Shown here piece after piece: positions 1 to 10,750 of a stretch of 64,000 nucleotides of DNA; position 1 is the stretch's first letter; every line of letters starts with the position of its first letter. This DNA comes from Tolypeutes matacus (Eukaryota > Chordata > Mammalia > Cingulata > Chlamyphoridae). The notes under the pieces were generated by a model. It worked only from the letters and a program-made list of their open reading frames with translations. It was not told the origin of the DNA and ran no database searches. Location: NCBI GenBank assembly GCA_026826555.1, contig JAKSZT010054308.1, positions 5,040,131 through 5,104,130 on the forward strand, given 5' to 3'. The position numbers and the translations under genes are program-made.

Positions 1-375
1 TGAATTTCTATGAATTGACATAGAAAGTCCAGAAATAGACACAGTAAGTGGTTTTAAGACAACTGGTTAACCATCAGGAAAAAATAAAGTTAGATTCACA
101 CCATACATCATACCAAAATAAATTCCACATGGACCAAAGATTTAAATATGAAAAATGAAAAAAATCATAGGATAATTTTTCAATAACCAAGAGTAGGAGC
201 AGCTTAAGTATAACAAAAACAAATAATTAAAAAAACCCTCTAAAACCAGAAAAGATTGATAGATTTGACAAAATAAAAATCAAAATTTTCTGCATGGCAA
301 AAATGACTATACACAGTTATTGTATTTTCCTATACAAATTAGCAAAAATATTTGCAACTCATATATTAAAAAGGG
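1..375 (+). repeat. Old L1 ORF2 3' fragment
   Basis: The + strand retains degenerate L1 ORF2 C-terminal coding sequence: a recognisable KLDSHHTSY-like stretch, then MDQRFKYEK, with several stops. It is much more decayed than the full-length L1 that follows. It starts before the window. Identification is by family pattern only. Confidence 0.6.
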
Positions 376-399
376 GGAAAAAAGGTTGGAAAGTACTTA

Positions 400-770
400 T
401 GAGCTCTTCAGTTGGAAACTGTTCCAGACTTTCTGGAACCAAAAAGCATGATTTCCAGATTTTAAAAAGTTTACAAACATCCTTAAAAAAAAAGTAATAG
501 TTATTGTCAATACCAAAGTAGTGGACTGGAATATCAAGAGAAAAAAATATTTGAAAACACAGACCCAAAATACAAGGAGATGGAAAAAAGAAGGGGGGAT
601 ATAAGAGACTTGGAAGACAGAGCTAGGAGATCTGATGTGGGAATAATGGAAATTCCAGAAGGATAACAAAGAACAGAGGGAGGATTGATGTTACAGAAAT
701 AGCAGGAGATTTCCCTGACTTCTGTGAGAATGCTAAAAGGACTTACCAAGTTCCAAGGAGATATTTTCTT
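400..770 (+). repeat. Old L1 or HAL1 ORF1-type fragment
   Basis: The + strand resembles the coiled-coil and central part of an L1 ORF1 (or HAL1) sequence, including a stretch reading roughly DLEDRARRSDVGIMEIPE before a stop. It ends where the younger full-length L1 is inserted. L1 and HAL1 cannot be told apart by eye. Confidence 0.5.
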
Positions 771-1899
771 AAATTAAAAGTATGCAAAGAGACTTCCGGG
801 AAGATGGAGGACTAGTAAGACATGGGAATCTCTTCTCCAGAAAAATAGCTAGAGGACAGGCTGAAACAGCCCTGAAAAAGATCTTCTAGGGTTTAGGACA
901 GCAGATGAAGGCTGCACACCACCCAGAGGAAAGAGGGACAAAAGAGGGAAGTGGCGATGACAGAACCGTGAGTTGGAACCAGCACACTCCCCCACACTGA
1001 AGACTCTTTAGAATTCTTGGGCCTCTGGGCCTGTGACTACAGACAAAGGGGGCTCCAGGGATCTACCACCCCAGGAAAGGGGAGAGAGAGGGACACAGCC
1101 TAAAGCTGACTCAGCTTCTGACCCACAGATTTGGTCTGCTGTGCCCCAGGAGCCCTTCCAGGCCATGTAAGACCACACAGTGGTTTGCCCTGGGAGCTGG
1201 TGAAGGATTGGAGAAATCCAACTCTCGCAATCTCCCTCTCTTCTAGCCTAGACTAATTGTTGAGGATCCACAGGAAAGGGGAGAGAGAGGGACACAGCCT
1301 AAGGCTGACTCAGCTTTTGACTCACAAATTTGGTCTGCTGTGTCCCAAGAGCCCTTCCAGTGGGGCTGGACCATTGTTTGCCTTGGAACCTGCAAGGGGC
1401 TAAAGATATACAAACCTTCCAATCTCCTCCTCTACTAACAGGGACTGATTGGTGAGGACTCAGAAGGGAGTGGAAATATTTCCTAGCCTGGAAAAGGGAG
1501 GGGGCTGCCAGAGAAGGCTGGAGAACTGTCTCAGAGAAAGTTCGCATTACAAGTGAACTAGCCTCCAGAGAGGAAGCTCTATCACATTGATCTGGTCTGT
1601 GTTGCAACAAATACACTCTGACCAGGCATTGAATTGAGAGCTGCCAAAGACTGCCAACTCCTTGGCAGACCAAGGAAGTGCACACAAGAAAATTAAAAAC
1701 AAGTAGGAGAGGCTTTTTCTGGCCTCTATAACCACCCTGCCCAAGGCCCTAGGAAGCAACTCTACAACCAATAACTGGGTCCAGTGCCCAGTTTTGAGCA
1801 ACCAGCAGAACAATCCTAACAATCCAGGTCGAGTCAAAAATCAAAGAGTTGTGGTAACTCACAGCCTCCTGCCACTGAATCCCTATAAAAGAGAAAGAG

Positions 1900-3067
1900 A
1901 TTGAGCATCTGAGTAAACTACATCCTAACCAGATGTCTAAACACCAGCAAAATTTATGAGCCACACTAAGAAAATAGAAGACATGGCCCAAGAAAAGGAA
2001 TACATCAAAGTCCCAGAAGAGATGCAGAATTTGAGAGAACTAATCAGCGAGATGAGCACAAATTTCCAAAATCAAATTAATGAATTGAAAGACAATATAG
2101 TTAAAGAGATAAATGACATCAAGAAAACATTGAGCAAATGCAAAGAAGAACTTGAAATCCTGAACAGAAAAGTAACAGAGCTCATGGAAATGAAAGACAC
2201 AATAGGTGAGATAAAAAGCACATTTGATGGGGGCGGATGTGGCTCAAATGGTTGGGCATCCGTCTGCCATATGGAGGGACCTGGGTTCGATCCCCGGGAC
2301 CTCCTGGTAAAATAAAAAAATTAAAAAATTAAAAAAAAATTAAAACAAAAACAAAAAAAAAAACACATTTGAGGCATACAACAGCAGACTTGAAATGACA
2401 GAAGAAAGAATAAGTGATACCGAAGACAGAACAGCTAAAATTGAAGAGAGAAAAGAACAGAGAGAGAAAAGAATGGAAAAAAAATGAGCAGGGGCTCAGA
2501 GAGTTGAATGACAACACAAAATGCAATAAAATACGTGTCATGGGAGTTTCAGAAGGAGAAGAGAAGGGAAAAGGGGCAGAAAGAGTATTTGAGGAAATAA
2601 TAGCTGAAAATTTCCCAACTCTCATGAAAGAAATGAACTTACATGTCCAAGAAGCACACCGTACCCCAATCAGAATAAATCCAAATAGATCTACGCCAAG
2701 ATACAGACTACTCATAATGTCAAATGTCAAAGATAAAGAGAAAATTCTCAGAGCAGCAAGAGAGAAGCAAACGATCATGTACAAGGAAAGTCCAGTAAGA
2801 TTTAGTGCAGATTTCTCTTCAGAAACTATGGGGGAGAGAAGACAGTGGTATGATACAATTTGGAAACTGAAAGAGAAAAACTGCCAGCTGAGAATTCTTT
2901 ATCCAGCAAAACTGTCCTTCAAATATGAAGGTGAGTATAAAATATTCACAGACAAACAGAAACTAAGAGAGTTTGCAAAAAAGAATCCACCTTTGCAGGA
3001 AATATTGAAGGAAGCCTTAGAACCTGAAAGAAAAAGACAGGAGAGAGAGGCTTGGAGGAGAATGTAG
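1900..3067 (+). pseudogene. L1 ORF1 (RNA-binding protein), broken
   Basis: In active L1s this ORF encodes the trimeric coiled-coil nucleic-acid chaperone that coats L1 RNA. Here the start codon used by the sister copy at 48428 has become ATT (1900-1902). The coiled-coil part is open from 1956 to the SINE insertion at 2228. After the SINE and a frame change, an open segment from 2414 to 3067 keeps the RRM and C-terminal domains (for example RVMGVSEGEEKGKGAE, HRTPIRINPN, ILYPAKLSFKYEGEYK). It cannot yield a functional protein as it stands. Confidence 0.88.
2228..2363 (+). mobile_element. tRNA-derived SINE, inside L1 ORF1
   Basis: The head is tRNA-like, beginning GGGGGCGGATGTGGCTCAA, with a pol III B-box-like GGTTCGATCCCC, followed by an A-rich tail. 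A 9-bp target duplication CACATTTGA flanks it at 2219-2227 and 2364-2372. This proves insertion into an already present L1 ORF1. The same short SINE type is at 20907-21026 and, reversed, near 26940-27077. Confidence 0.92.
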
Positions 3068-3773
3068 AAGAAAGAATAGCAGAAAGGATAACCAAAAGAG
3101 TAAAAAAACCAGACAAAAACAAGATGACATATGAAAACCAAAGAATAAAATGGAGGAAGTAAATATCCATTCACAGTAATATCATTGAATGTGAATGGAT
3201 TAAACTCCCCAATCAAAAGATACAGGCTGATAGAAAGGATAAAAAAAAAAACATGAGCCATCCATATGCTGCTTACAAGAAACTCACCTTAGACTCAGGG
3301 ATACAAACCGGCTCACTGAAAGTAAAAGGCTGGAAAAGATACTCCATGCGAATAGTAACCAGGAAAGAGCAGGGGAATACTCCATGCGAATACTAACCAG
3401 AAAAGAGCAGAAGTAGCTATACTAATATCAAATAAAACAGACTTTAAATGCAAAAAAAGTTATAAGAGATACAGAAGGCCATTATATATTAATAGAAGGG
3501 CTGATCCACCAGGAAGATATAACAGTCATAAATATCTATGCACCTAACCAGGGTGCCCCAAAATATATGAGACAAACTCTGGCAAAATGGAAGGGAGATA
3601 TAGACATTTCTACATGAACCGTCGGAGACTTCAACACCCCTCTTACATCATTAGATAGAACAACTAGACAGAAGATCAACAAGGAAACAGAGAACTTGAA
3701 CAATATGATAAACAAGTTAGACCTAACAGACATATACAGAACACTGCATCCAAACTCAGCAGGTTATACATTC

Positions 3774-3966
3774 TTTTTTTTTTTTTTTTTTTCAAAGATT
3801 TTATTTATTTATTCATTTATCCCCCCCTTGCTGCTTGTGCTCGCTGGGTCAGCCAACCACGCCGTGCGGGCGGGCCCGCCCCCACCAGGAGGCCCCGGGA
3901 ACCGAATCCGGGGCCTCCCATATGGTAAACGGGAGCCCCACTGATTGAGCCACAGCCGCCTCCCAA
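3774..3966 (-). mobile_element. GC-rich tRNA-derived SINE, inside L1 ORF2
   Basis: Read on the minus strand it has a tRNA-like head, a GC-rich body with GGGCGGGCCCGCC and GACCCAGCGAGCACAAGC, then an AAAT-rich tail. The T-run faces left. An 11-bp target duplication GTTATACATTC lies at 3763-3773 and 3967-3977. A very similar copy is at 63424-63601, so this is a distinct and fairly young SINE subfamily. Confidence 0.92.
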
Positions 3967-5902
3967 GTTATACATTCTTCTCAAGTGCCCATGGATCTTT
4001 CTTCAGGATAGACACATGTTAGGTCACAATACAGCTCTCAATAAATATAAAAAGATTGAAATTATACAAAGCACCTTCTCAGATCATAATGGAATGAAAC
4101 TAGAAATCAATAACAGACAGGAAAAAAGGAAATTTGCAAATGTGTGGAGACTGAACAACACACTCCTAAATAATCGGTGGGTGAAAGAAGAAATTTCAAG
4201 TGAAATCAGTAAATATATTGAGACAAATGAAAATGAAAACACAATGTATCAAAATTTATGGGCTACAGCAAAGACAGTCTTGAGAGGGAAATTTATAGTC
4301 CTAAATCCCTATATTAAAAAACAAGAAAGAGCTAAACTCAAATCAGGAGTTAAATCTGAACAACAAGAGAAACTAGAAAAAGAACAGCAGACCAATCCCA
4401 AAGCAAGCAGAAGGAAAGAAATAATAAAGATTAGAGCAGAAATAAACGAAAATGAGAACAGAAAAACAATAGAGAAAATCAACAAAACCAAAAGCTGGTT
4501 CTTTGAAAAGATTAATAAAATTGACACCCCCCTAGCTAGACTAACAAAGAAAAAAAGAGAGAAGATGCAAATAAATACAATCAGAAATGAAAGGGGGGAA
4601 GTTACAAATGACCCCACAGAAATAAAAAGAATCATAAGAGGATATTATGAGAAACTATATGCCAAGAAACTAGACAACCTAGATGAAATGGACAAATTTC
4701 TAGAAATGCACAGCTAACCTACACTGATGCTACAGGAAATACAAGAACTTAACAAACCAATCACATTTAAAGAGATTGAATCCATCATCAAAAATCTTCC
4801 AGCAAAGAAAAGTCCAGGACCAGATGGCTTCACAGGTGAATTCTACCAAGCATTTCAGAAAAGAATTAACACCAATCTTGTTTAAACTCTTCAGAAAAAT
4901 TGAAGAGGAGGGAAAATTACCCAACATATTTTATGAAGCCAACATCACCCTAATACCAAAGCTAGATAAAGATTCTACAAGAAAAGAAAATTACAGACCA
5001 ATCTCTCTAATGAACATAGATGCAAAAATTCTCAACAAAATACTTGCAAATCGAATCCAACAGCATATCAAAAGACTTATACATCACGACCAAGTGGGAT
5101 TTATTCCTGGTATGCAAGGCTGGTTCAACATAAGAAAAGCAATCAATGTAATACACCACATTAACAAATTGAAGGGAAAAACCACATGATCATCTCAATT
5201 GATGCAGAAAAGGCATTCGACAAAATCCAACATCCTTTTTTGATAAAAAATACTTCAAAAGATAGGAATAAAAGGAAAATTCCTCAATATGATTAAAGGA
5301 CTATTTGAAAAACCCACAGCCAACATCATACTCAATGGGGAAATATTGAAAGCTTTCCCTCTAAGATTGCGAATAAGACATGGATGCCCTCTGTCACCAT
5401 TGTTATTCAATATTGTACTAGAAGTTCTAACTAGGGCAATTAGACAAGAAAAAAAAATGAAAGGTGTCCAAATAGGAAAAGAAGAAGTAAAACTCTCACT
5501 GTTTAGGGATGACATGATCCTGTACTTAGAAAATCCTCAAGTATCCATGATAAAGCTACTTGAGCTAATAAGTGAGTTCAGCAAAGTGGCAGGATACAAG
5601 ATCAACACACAAAAATCAGTAATGTTTTTGTACACTAGTACTGTACAACCTGAGGAGGAAATCAGGGGAAAAATTCCATTTTCAATAGCAACAAAAAGAC
5701 TCAAAAATACCTAGGAGTTAATTTAACCAAAGAAGTACAGGACCTATATGCAAAAAACTACAAAACAATGCTAAAAGAAATTTAAAAAGACCTAAACAAA
5801 TGGAAAGACATTCCGTGTTCATGGATTGGAAGAATAAATATCGTGAAGATGTCAGTCTTGCCCAAACTGATTTATAGATTCAATGCAATACCAATCAAAA
5901 TC

Positions 5903-5912
5903 NNNNNNNNNN
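5903..5912. other. Assembly gap (10 N)
   Basis: Ten Ns interrupt L1 ORF2. The corresponding stretch in the sister L1 (44849-44946, minus strand) is about 98 bases, so the gap size is nominal. Confidence 0.95.
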
Positions 5913-7479
5913 AATGTGGGAGGAATTTCGCTGCCTGACCTTGAAACATATTACAAAGCTACAGTGGTCAAAACAGCATGGTACTGGCATAAAGATAGAC
6001 ATATCGATCAGTGGAATAGAATTGAGAATCCAGAAATAAACCCTCATCTATACAGTCAACTGGTTTTTGACAAACCTACCAAGCCCACGCTGATGGGAAA
6101 AAACAATCTCTTCAACAAATGGTGTTGGGAGAATTGGATATCTATAACCAAAAGAATGAAATGCTATCTCACCCCCTATACAAGAATCAACTCAAAATGG
6201 ATCAAAGATCTAAATATAAAAGCCAGGACCATAAAACTACTAGAAGAAAATGTAGGGAAACATCTTCAAGACCTTGTAGTAGGTGGTGGTTTCTTGGACC
6301 TCACACCTAAAGCACGTGCAACAAAAGAAAAATTAGATAAATGGGACCTCCTCAAAATTAAACACTTTTGCACCTCACAGGACTTTGTCAAAAGGGTAAA
6401 AAGGCAGCCAACTCAATGGAAAAAAATATTTGGAAATCACATATCTGATAAGGGTTTAATATCCTGGATATATAAAGAGATGTTACAACTCAACAATAAA
6501 AAGACAAATGACTCAACTGAAAAATGGGCAAAAGACTTGAATAGACATTTCTCCAAAGAAGAAATATAAATGACAAAAAAACACATGAAGAAATGCTCAG
6601 CATCACTCATGATTAGGGAAATGCAAATCAAAACTACAATGAGATATCATTTCCTACCTGTCAGAATGGCCAGTATTAAAAAGACAGAGAACTACAAGTG
6701 TTTGAGGGGATGTGGAGAGATAGGAACACTTCTTCACTGTTGGTGGGAGAGTAGAATGGTACAACCACTGTGGAGGACTGTTTGGCAGTTCCTAAAGAAG
6801 TTGAATATAGACTTGCCATGTGACCCTGCAATACCACTACTGCGTATATACCCAGAAGAACTGAGAGCAGTGACACGAACAGACATCTGCACACTGATGT
6901 TCATAGCCACATTATTCACCATTGCCAAAAGTTGGAAACAACCCAGGTGTCCATCAACAGATGAATGGATAAACAAACTGTGGTCTATTTACATGAGGGA
7001 ATATTATGCAGCTGTAAGAAGAAATGAAGTCGTAAAGCATATGGCAACATGGATGAACCTGGAGGACATTATGTTAAGTGAAGCAAGCCAGACACAAAAG
7101 GACAAATACTGTATGAATGCATTACTATGAACCAAATATATTGTGTAACATATTGTTTGATTAAAAAAAAATTATATATGTATCCATTACATTTAATTGA
7201 GAAATGTATTTATTTATTCATCTGTGTTTACTTTTTAGTTTTTAATTGTTTATATTTTCAATTATTAAATATACAAAATGAAGTAAAAAAAAATTAAAAG
7301 GACACATACCTAAGCATATCCAGGTATAATTCCTTAATTACAACAAAAAGAAAAACACAAAAAAACTGAGAAAGCGTCCAAAGGAAAAATACTTTGAAAG
7401 GAAAAATAACCAGATCATGCTTCTGAACTACAATACTGGAAGCTTGAAGGCAATGAAATGGTATCTAGATATTACCAGG

Positions 7480-7893
7480 CGTGTGGGTTTGAAACTATAT
7501 GTACCCCAGCAAAGCATTTTCTTAAGTTATTCCATTCCTGTGGGCATGAACCCACTGTAAATAGGATCTTGTGATGAGGCTACTTTTGTTAAGTTATGAC
7601 CCACCTCTTTAGGACGGGTCTTAATCCTTTTACTGAGTCCTTTACAGGAGAATTAGATTCAGACAAAAAGTAAGAAAGCCATGGAAGCAAGAAGACGAAA
7701 GCAATGAAACCCTGAAGAGAAGGGAGAGACCAGGAGATGCCATTGTGTGCCTTTGGGAAGAAAAGCATTGCCTTGATGAGGCCTTGATTTGGACATTTTT
7801 CTCAGCCTCAAAACTCTAAGGTAGTAATTACCATTGTTAAGAGCCAACCCATTTTGTGGTATCCACTTCCAGCAGCCTAGCAAACTAAAACAC
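7480..7893 (+). mobile_element. Solo LTR, ERVL/MaLR-like
   Basis: This is about 410 bp with LTR-like organisation. It starts near TGTGGGTTTGAAACTATATG, has a middle section rich in AAGAAG and GAGAGACC, and ends near AGCAAACTAAAACA. The pattern matches a common xenarthran ERVL/MaLR-type LTR as I remember it. No internal retroviral sequence adjoins it, so it is probably a solo LTR. Confidence 0.6.
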
Positions 7894-8534
7894 CAAGAAA
7901 AAAGGAGAGCAACCTACAAACCCTTGCAAATCTGCCAAAGTCACTGTCAGGGTAAGAGAAAGATATTAACAGATAAGTAAGGAATCAGAGAATAGGTCAC
8001 TCATGGAGTCCATTAGAGAAAAATCCTCAAGAAAGTGTTCCATCAAACAATGAATTAACCATAACAGAGATCTCAAGAGAAGTGAAAAATGAAGAGTAAA
8101 CAGTGATAAGCAGTAAACCACACAATGAATGTAATTAAACCACAATAGATGATGGTAATGGGACTAGGAGCTTCTAATTTAAGTGGTAAATTTGAAATGA
8201 TGCCTTGGTTTGGCCTCAAATCAAGGGAAAGTGTAACAAAGTTCTGAAATTAGAAGGCTTGACTAACTCAGCAAAACCTCCAAGTTGGAAGGACATTGCA
8301 GAGCAAGGGGTGAGAATTCATAAGAAGTCTGAGATAGGCAGAGAAGATGGGCTAGTAAAGGCTCTATGCTTTTACCCTACTTGGGGTGGTGATGAGCAGT
8401 GGAAAGTAGACGGATGGGGGAGTAAGGGGCATCATTTGAATTTCTTAAAGTAACGTAGAAAAATATATGTATTAGGAAGGTAAGTACTATTGGAATGGAA
8501 AAGCCCAAAAGAATTTCCAAACTGTCAAGAAGGA
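7894..8534. other. No recognisable feature
   Basis: AT-rich intergenic sequence. An 82-codon open stretch (8205-8453) shows no family resemblance and is most likely chance. Confidence 0.5.
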
Positions 8535-9822
8535 AAACAAGATAATGGAAGGTAGCCTGCCCTCACCTCTCAGCAGTGCTGCCACTGTTGACCACCCTTC
8601 CTTCTGGAAACACTCTCCTTGGTGACTGCAACATCACACTTGCCTGGTTTCCCTCCTATGCCTTTGGCTGCTCCTTCTCATTCACCCTTAGAAACTCCTA
8701 ATCCTCTAATGGTCAGTGCCAGCCCCCATCTCTTCTCAAATTAAAATCTCCCCCAGCTGATTTTAGCTGATCCCATGCCTTTAAATAGCACGTCTGTGCT
8801 GATGGTCACTTCTCTAGCCCGGACCTTTCCTCTGAGCTTCAGACCCCTACCCTATACCTATTTCATGTCTGCTCTGGGAAGCCAGAGTTTAATACGTTTA
8901 AAATGGAATTCTTGATTTACACTTATGCTCACCTCAAACCTGCTCCTCCCCCAGGCTTCACCAATTCAATAAATGCTGCCAGCCTCCACCCTCGAAGTCA
9001 TCCTTAATTCCTCTTTCCTTCTCTCTGACATCCAATCCACCAGACATCCCTGTCGGCTCTACCTCTAAAATTTATCCTGAATCTCTCCACTTCTCCCCAT
9101 CCCCTGCTACCATCCTTCTTTCACCCTAACTCCAGGCACTCCTAACTGGAATCCTTTTCCACCCTTTCCCTCCTATAAACTATTCTCCACAGGTATCTAT
9201 TCTAAAGTGATCATTGCAGATGTAAATCCTATGATATCACTCCTCTGCTTAAGGCTTCCTGATGCACTCAGAGTAAATCCAAACTCCCTACACAGCCTAC
9301 AAAGCCTTCCCTGCCCTCAGTCTTCTGTTGACAAATCTCCTCTTCACTTATTCTGCTCCAGCTGCGGAACTTCCAGAAATGAGAAAGCTCATTTCTACAT
9401 CAGAACCTTTGTTCTGTCACATTCAGGAATCGGTCTAATTGTTAGGACTCAGAGGGTCCTTTCTTAATGAACCTTCTCCACCCCACACCTCCACCAAACC
9501 ATCGCTGTTCTGTCTCATTGGCCTAAGTGTCAGGGCTCTTGGTTACAAGGTATAGTGGGAGGTTGACTCTGCCTTATAAAGGAGAAAATTCCACAAATAT
9601 GAGGTCAGATGCCAGGCAACAGAAATGGAATTTGTGAAATTCTTTTTCATTTTCTTCATAGCAGTTAAATTATCTGAAACCATTTGTTTTTACTTGCTTC
9701 TTTTTAACACTCACTTACTGGGATGGAAGCTCCAGGAAAGCAGAGACATTGTCTGCTTGTTCACTACTATATCCCCAGCAACCTCAACAGTGCCTAGCTC
9801 ATGGAATATTTATTGAATGAAG
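8535..9822 (+). repeat. L2 LINE 3' fragment
   Basis: This ancient mammalian LINE-2 pattern is recognisable across the stretch: CACTCAGAGTAAATCCAAA, GCCTACAAAGCCTTCCCTGC, and CTATATCCCCAGCAACCTC. It ends in the typical L2 terminus GGAATATTTATTGAATGAA near 9805-9822. The 67-86 codon open frames inside it are shadows of this decayed element. Confidence 0.7.
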
Positions 9823-10414
9823 GTGGGCTGAGGGCCTAGAGCAGTAAAATTTGTTTCAAAGGAATAGAGTGTCAAGAAAGAGAAAATAGTCAATGATGTC
9901 CGATGCCACAAGATGCTCCTATAAGACTTGGGTTGAGTGGTGATAATTAGATTTGACAGTTAGGGCATTATTAGTGACCCAAGGAAGAGCATTTTCAGAG
10001 GAGTGATGGGACAGAAGGCGTAGTGCAGAGAGTTGAGGAAAAATGGTGGCAGCAGAGAAAACTAGAATGATATTATCCCAGTGTATACAAATAAGAGGGA
10101 AAACTGGATTATCATGTATCAACTTTAATATTTTCAGTTTCTTTTTCCTGAAATTAGATTAAGGGTCATGTTGGGTGCAAGTTGTAAGGGAAGGAAAGAG
10201 CATAAATCTGGGAGGGTGACAGACATGGCTTTGAACCAGAAGTACCATATTCTACATCAACACATCAAATTATTTCTGTAGCTTTGTTGCCTTGTCTGCA
10301 AAAATGGAGATTCTCTTTTATAAATATCAAATTAATGTGATGTGAAAGTATATAATAGATATGACATGAATGTTTTCTCGGCTTTTTCTCCAATCTTAGC
10401 TCTTCCTTTCCCAG
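9823..10414. other. Presumed 5' intron of the SLAM-family gene
   Basis: No repeat or exon is recognised until the pyrimidine tract and CAG acceptor at 10412-10414. The leader and signal-peptide exon of the receptor should lie upstream, but I could not identify it. Confidence 0.45.
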
Positions 10415-10750
10415 GTGTCCAGACTGTCAAAGACTGTAATTCCCCCTTCTCATTAATCAGAACTGTGGGGGGATCTGTCCAGCTGCAGCTGAACTCCTTG
10501 GACCATAACATTCGAGAGATTGAGTGGAACTGGGATTCCAAGATACAACAGTTACTGGTGACATGGAAGCCTGGCATTAATCCTGATTGGTATCAGCTTT
10601 CAGACAAATACAAGCACAAATTTAACCTGACAGAGACTGCTGTTTTGATCATCAGGAATCTCACTATGGAAATGAGTGGACTATATACAGCGAGAATCAA
10701 ATTCCACTCAGGACAATCCCAGGAGAAATCCTTCAGACTCTGTGTATATG
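10415..10750 (+). CDS. SLAM/CD2-family receptor, IgV exon
   Basis: This is the membrane-distal Ig V-type domain of a leukocyte receptor. The exon is 336 bp with a CTTTCCCAG acceptor and a GTAAGG donor, both phase 1, as usual for Ig exons. The translation includes GGSVQLQLNSLDHNIREIEW and NLTMEMSGLYTARI, the B/C-strand and F-strand regions of a V domain. The canonical intrachain cysteine pair is missing, which is characteristic of SLAM-family V domains; two other cysteines sit near the domain ends (KDC and LCVY). Two N-glycosylation sequons (NLT) are present. Family function is homophilic or CD48-like binding at the surface of T, NK or myeloid cells. CD244-like similarity is visible (VQLQLNS), but I cannot assign an orthologue. 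The reading frame is intact. Confidence 0.85.

Larger units (their letters stand above)
3160..7129 (+). pseudogene. L1 ORF2 (endonuclease-reverse transcriptase), broken
   Basis: ORF2 normally supplies the AP-like endonuclease and reverse transcriptase for target-primed reverse transcription. Visible blocks in order are endonuclease (about 3160-4100, interrupted by a SINE), the linker (4016-4717 open), RT (4776-5714 with frame breaks), and the cysteine-rich C-terminal part (5913-7129, split at about 6569). The RT catalytic block reads LFRDDMILY where the sister copy has LFADDMILY, so the alanine next to the catalytic aspartates is arginine. Stops, frameshifts and a gap (5903-5912) make it a pseudogene. 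Confidence 0.9.
781..7290 (+). mobile_element. Full-length L1 LINE (copy 1), inactive
   Basis: The element has a 5' UTR (781 to about 1900), ORF1, ORF2, a short 3' UTR and an A-rich tail. It is flanked by a probable 10-bp target duplication AAATTAAAAG at 771-780 and 7291-7300. It is the same subfamily as the minus-strand L1 at 36687-49524, alignable from the 5' UTR to the 3' end. It carries two SINE insertions (2228-2363 and 3774-3966), a 10-N assembly gap and many frame breaks, so it cannot retrotranspose. Within the 5' UTR a segment near 1081-1130 recurs near 1270-1340 (GGAAAGGGGAGAGAGAGG plus flanks), a partial internal duplication. Confidence 0.93.
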
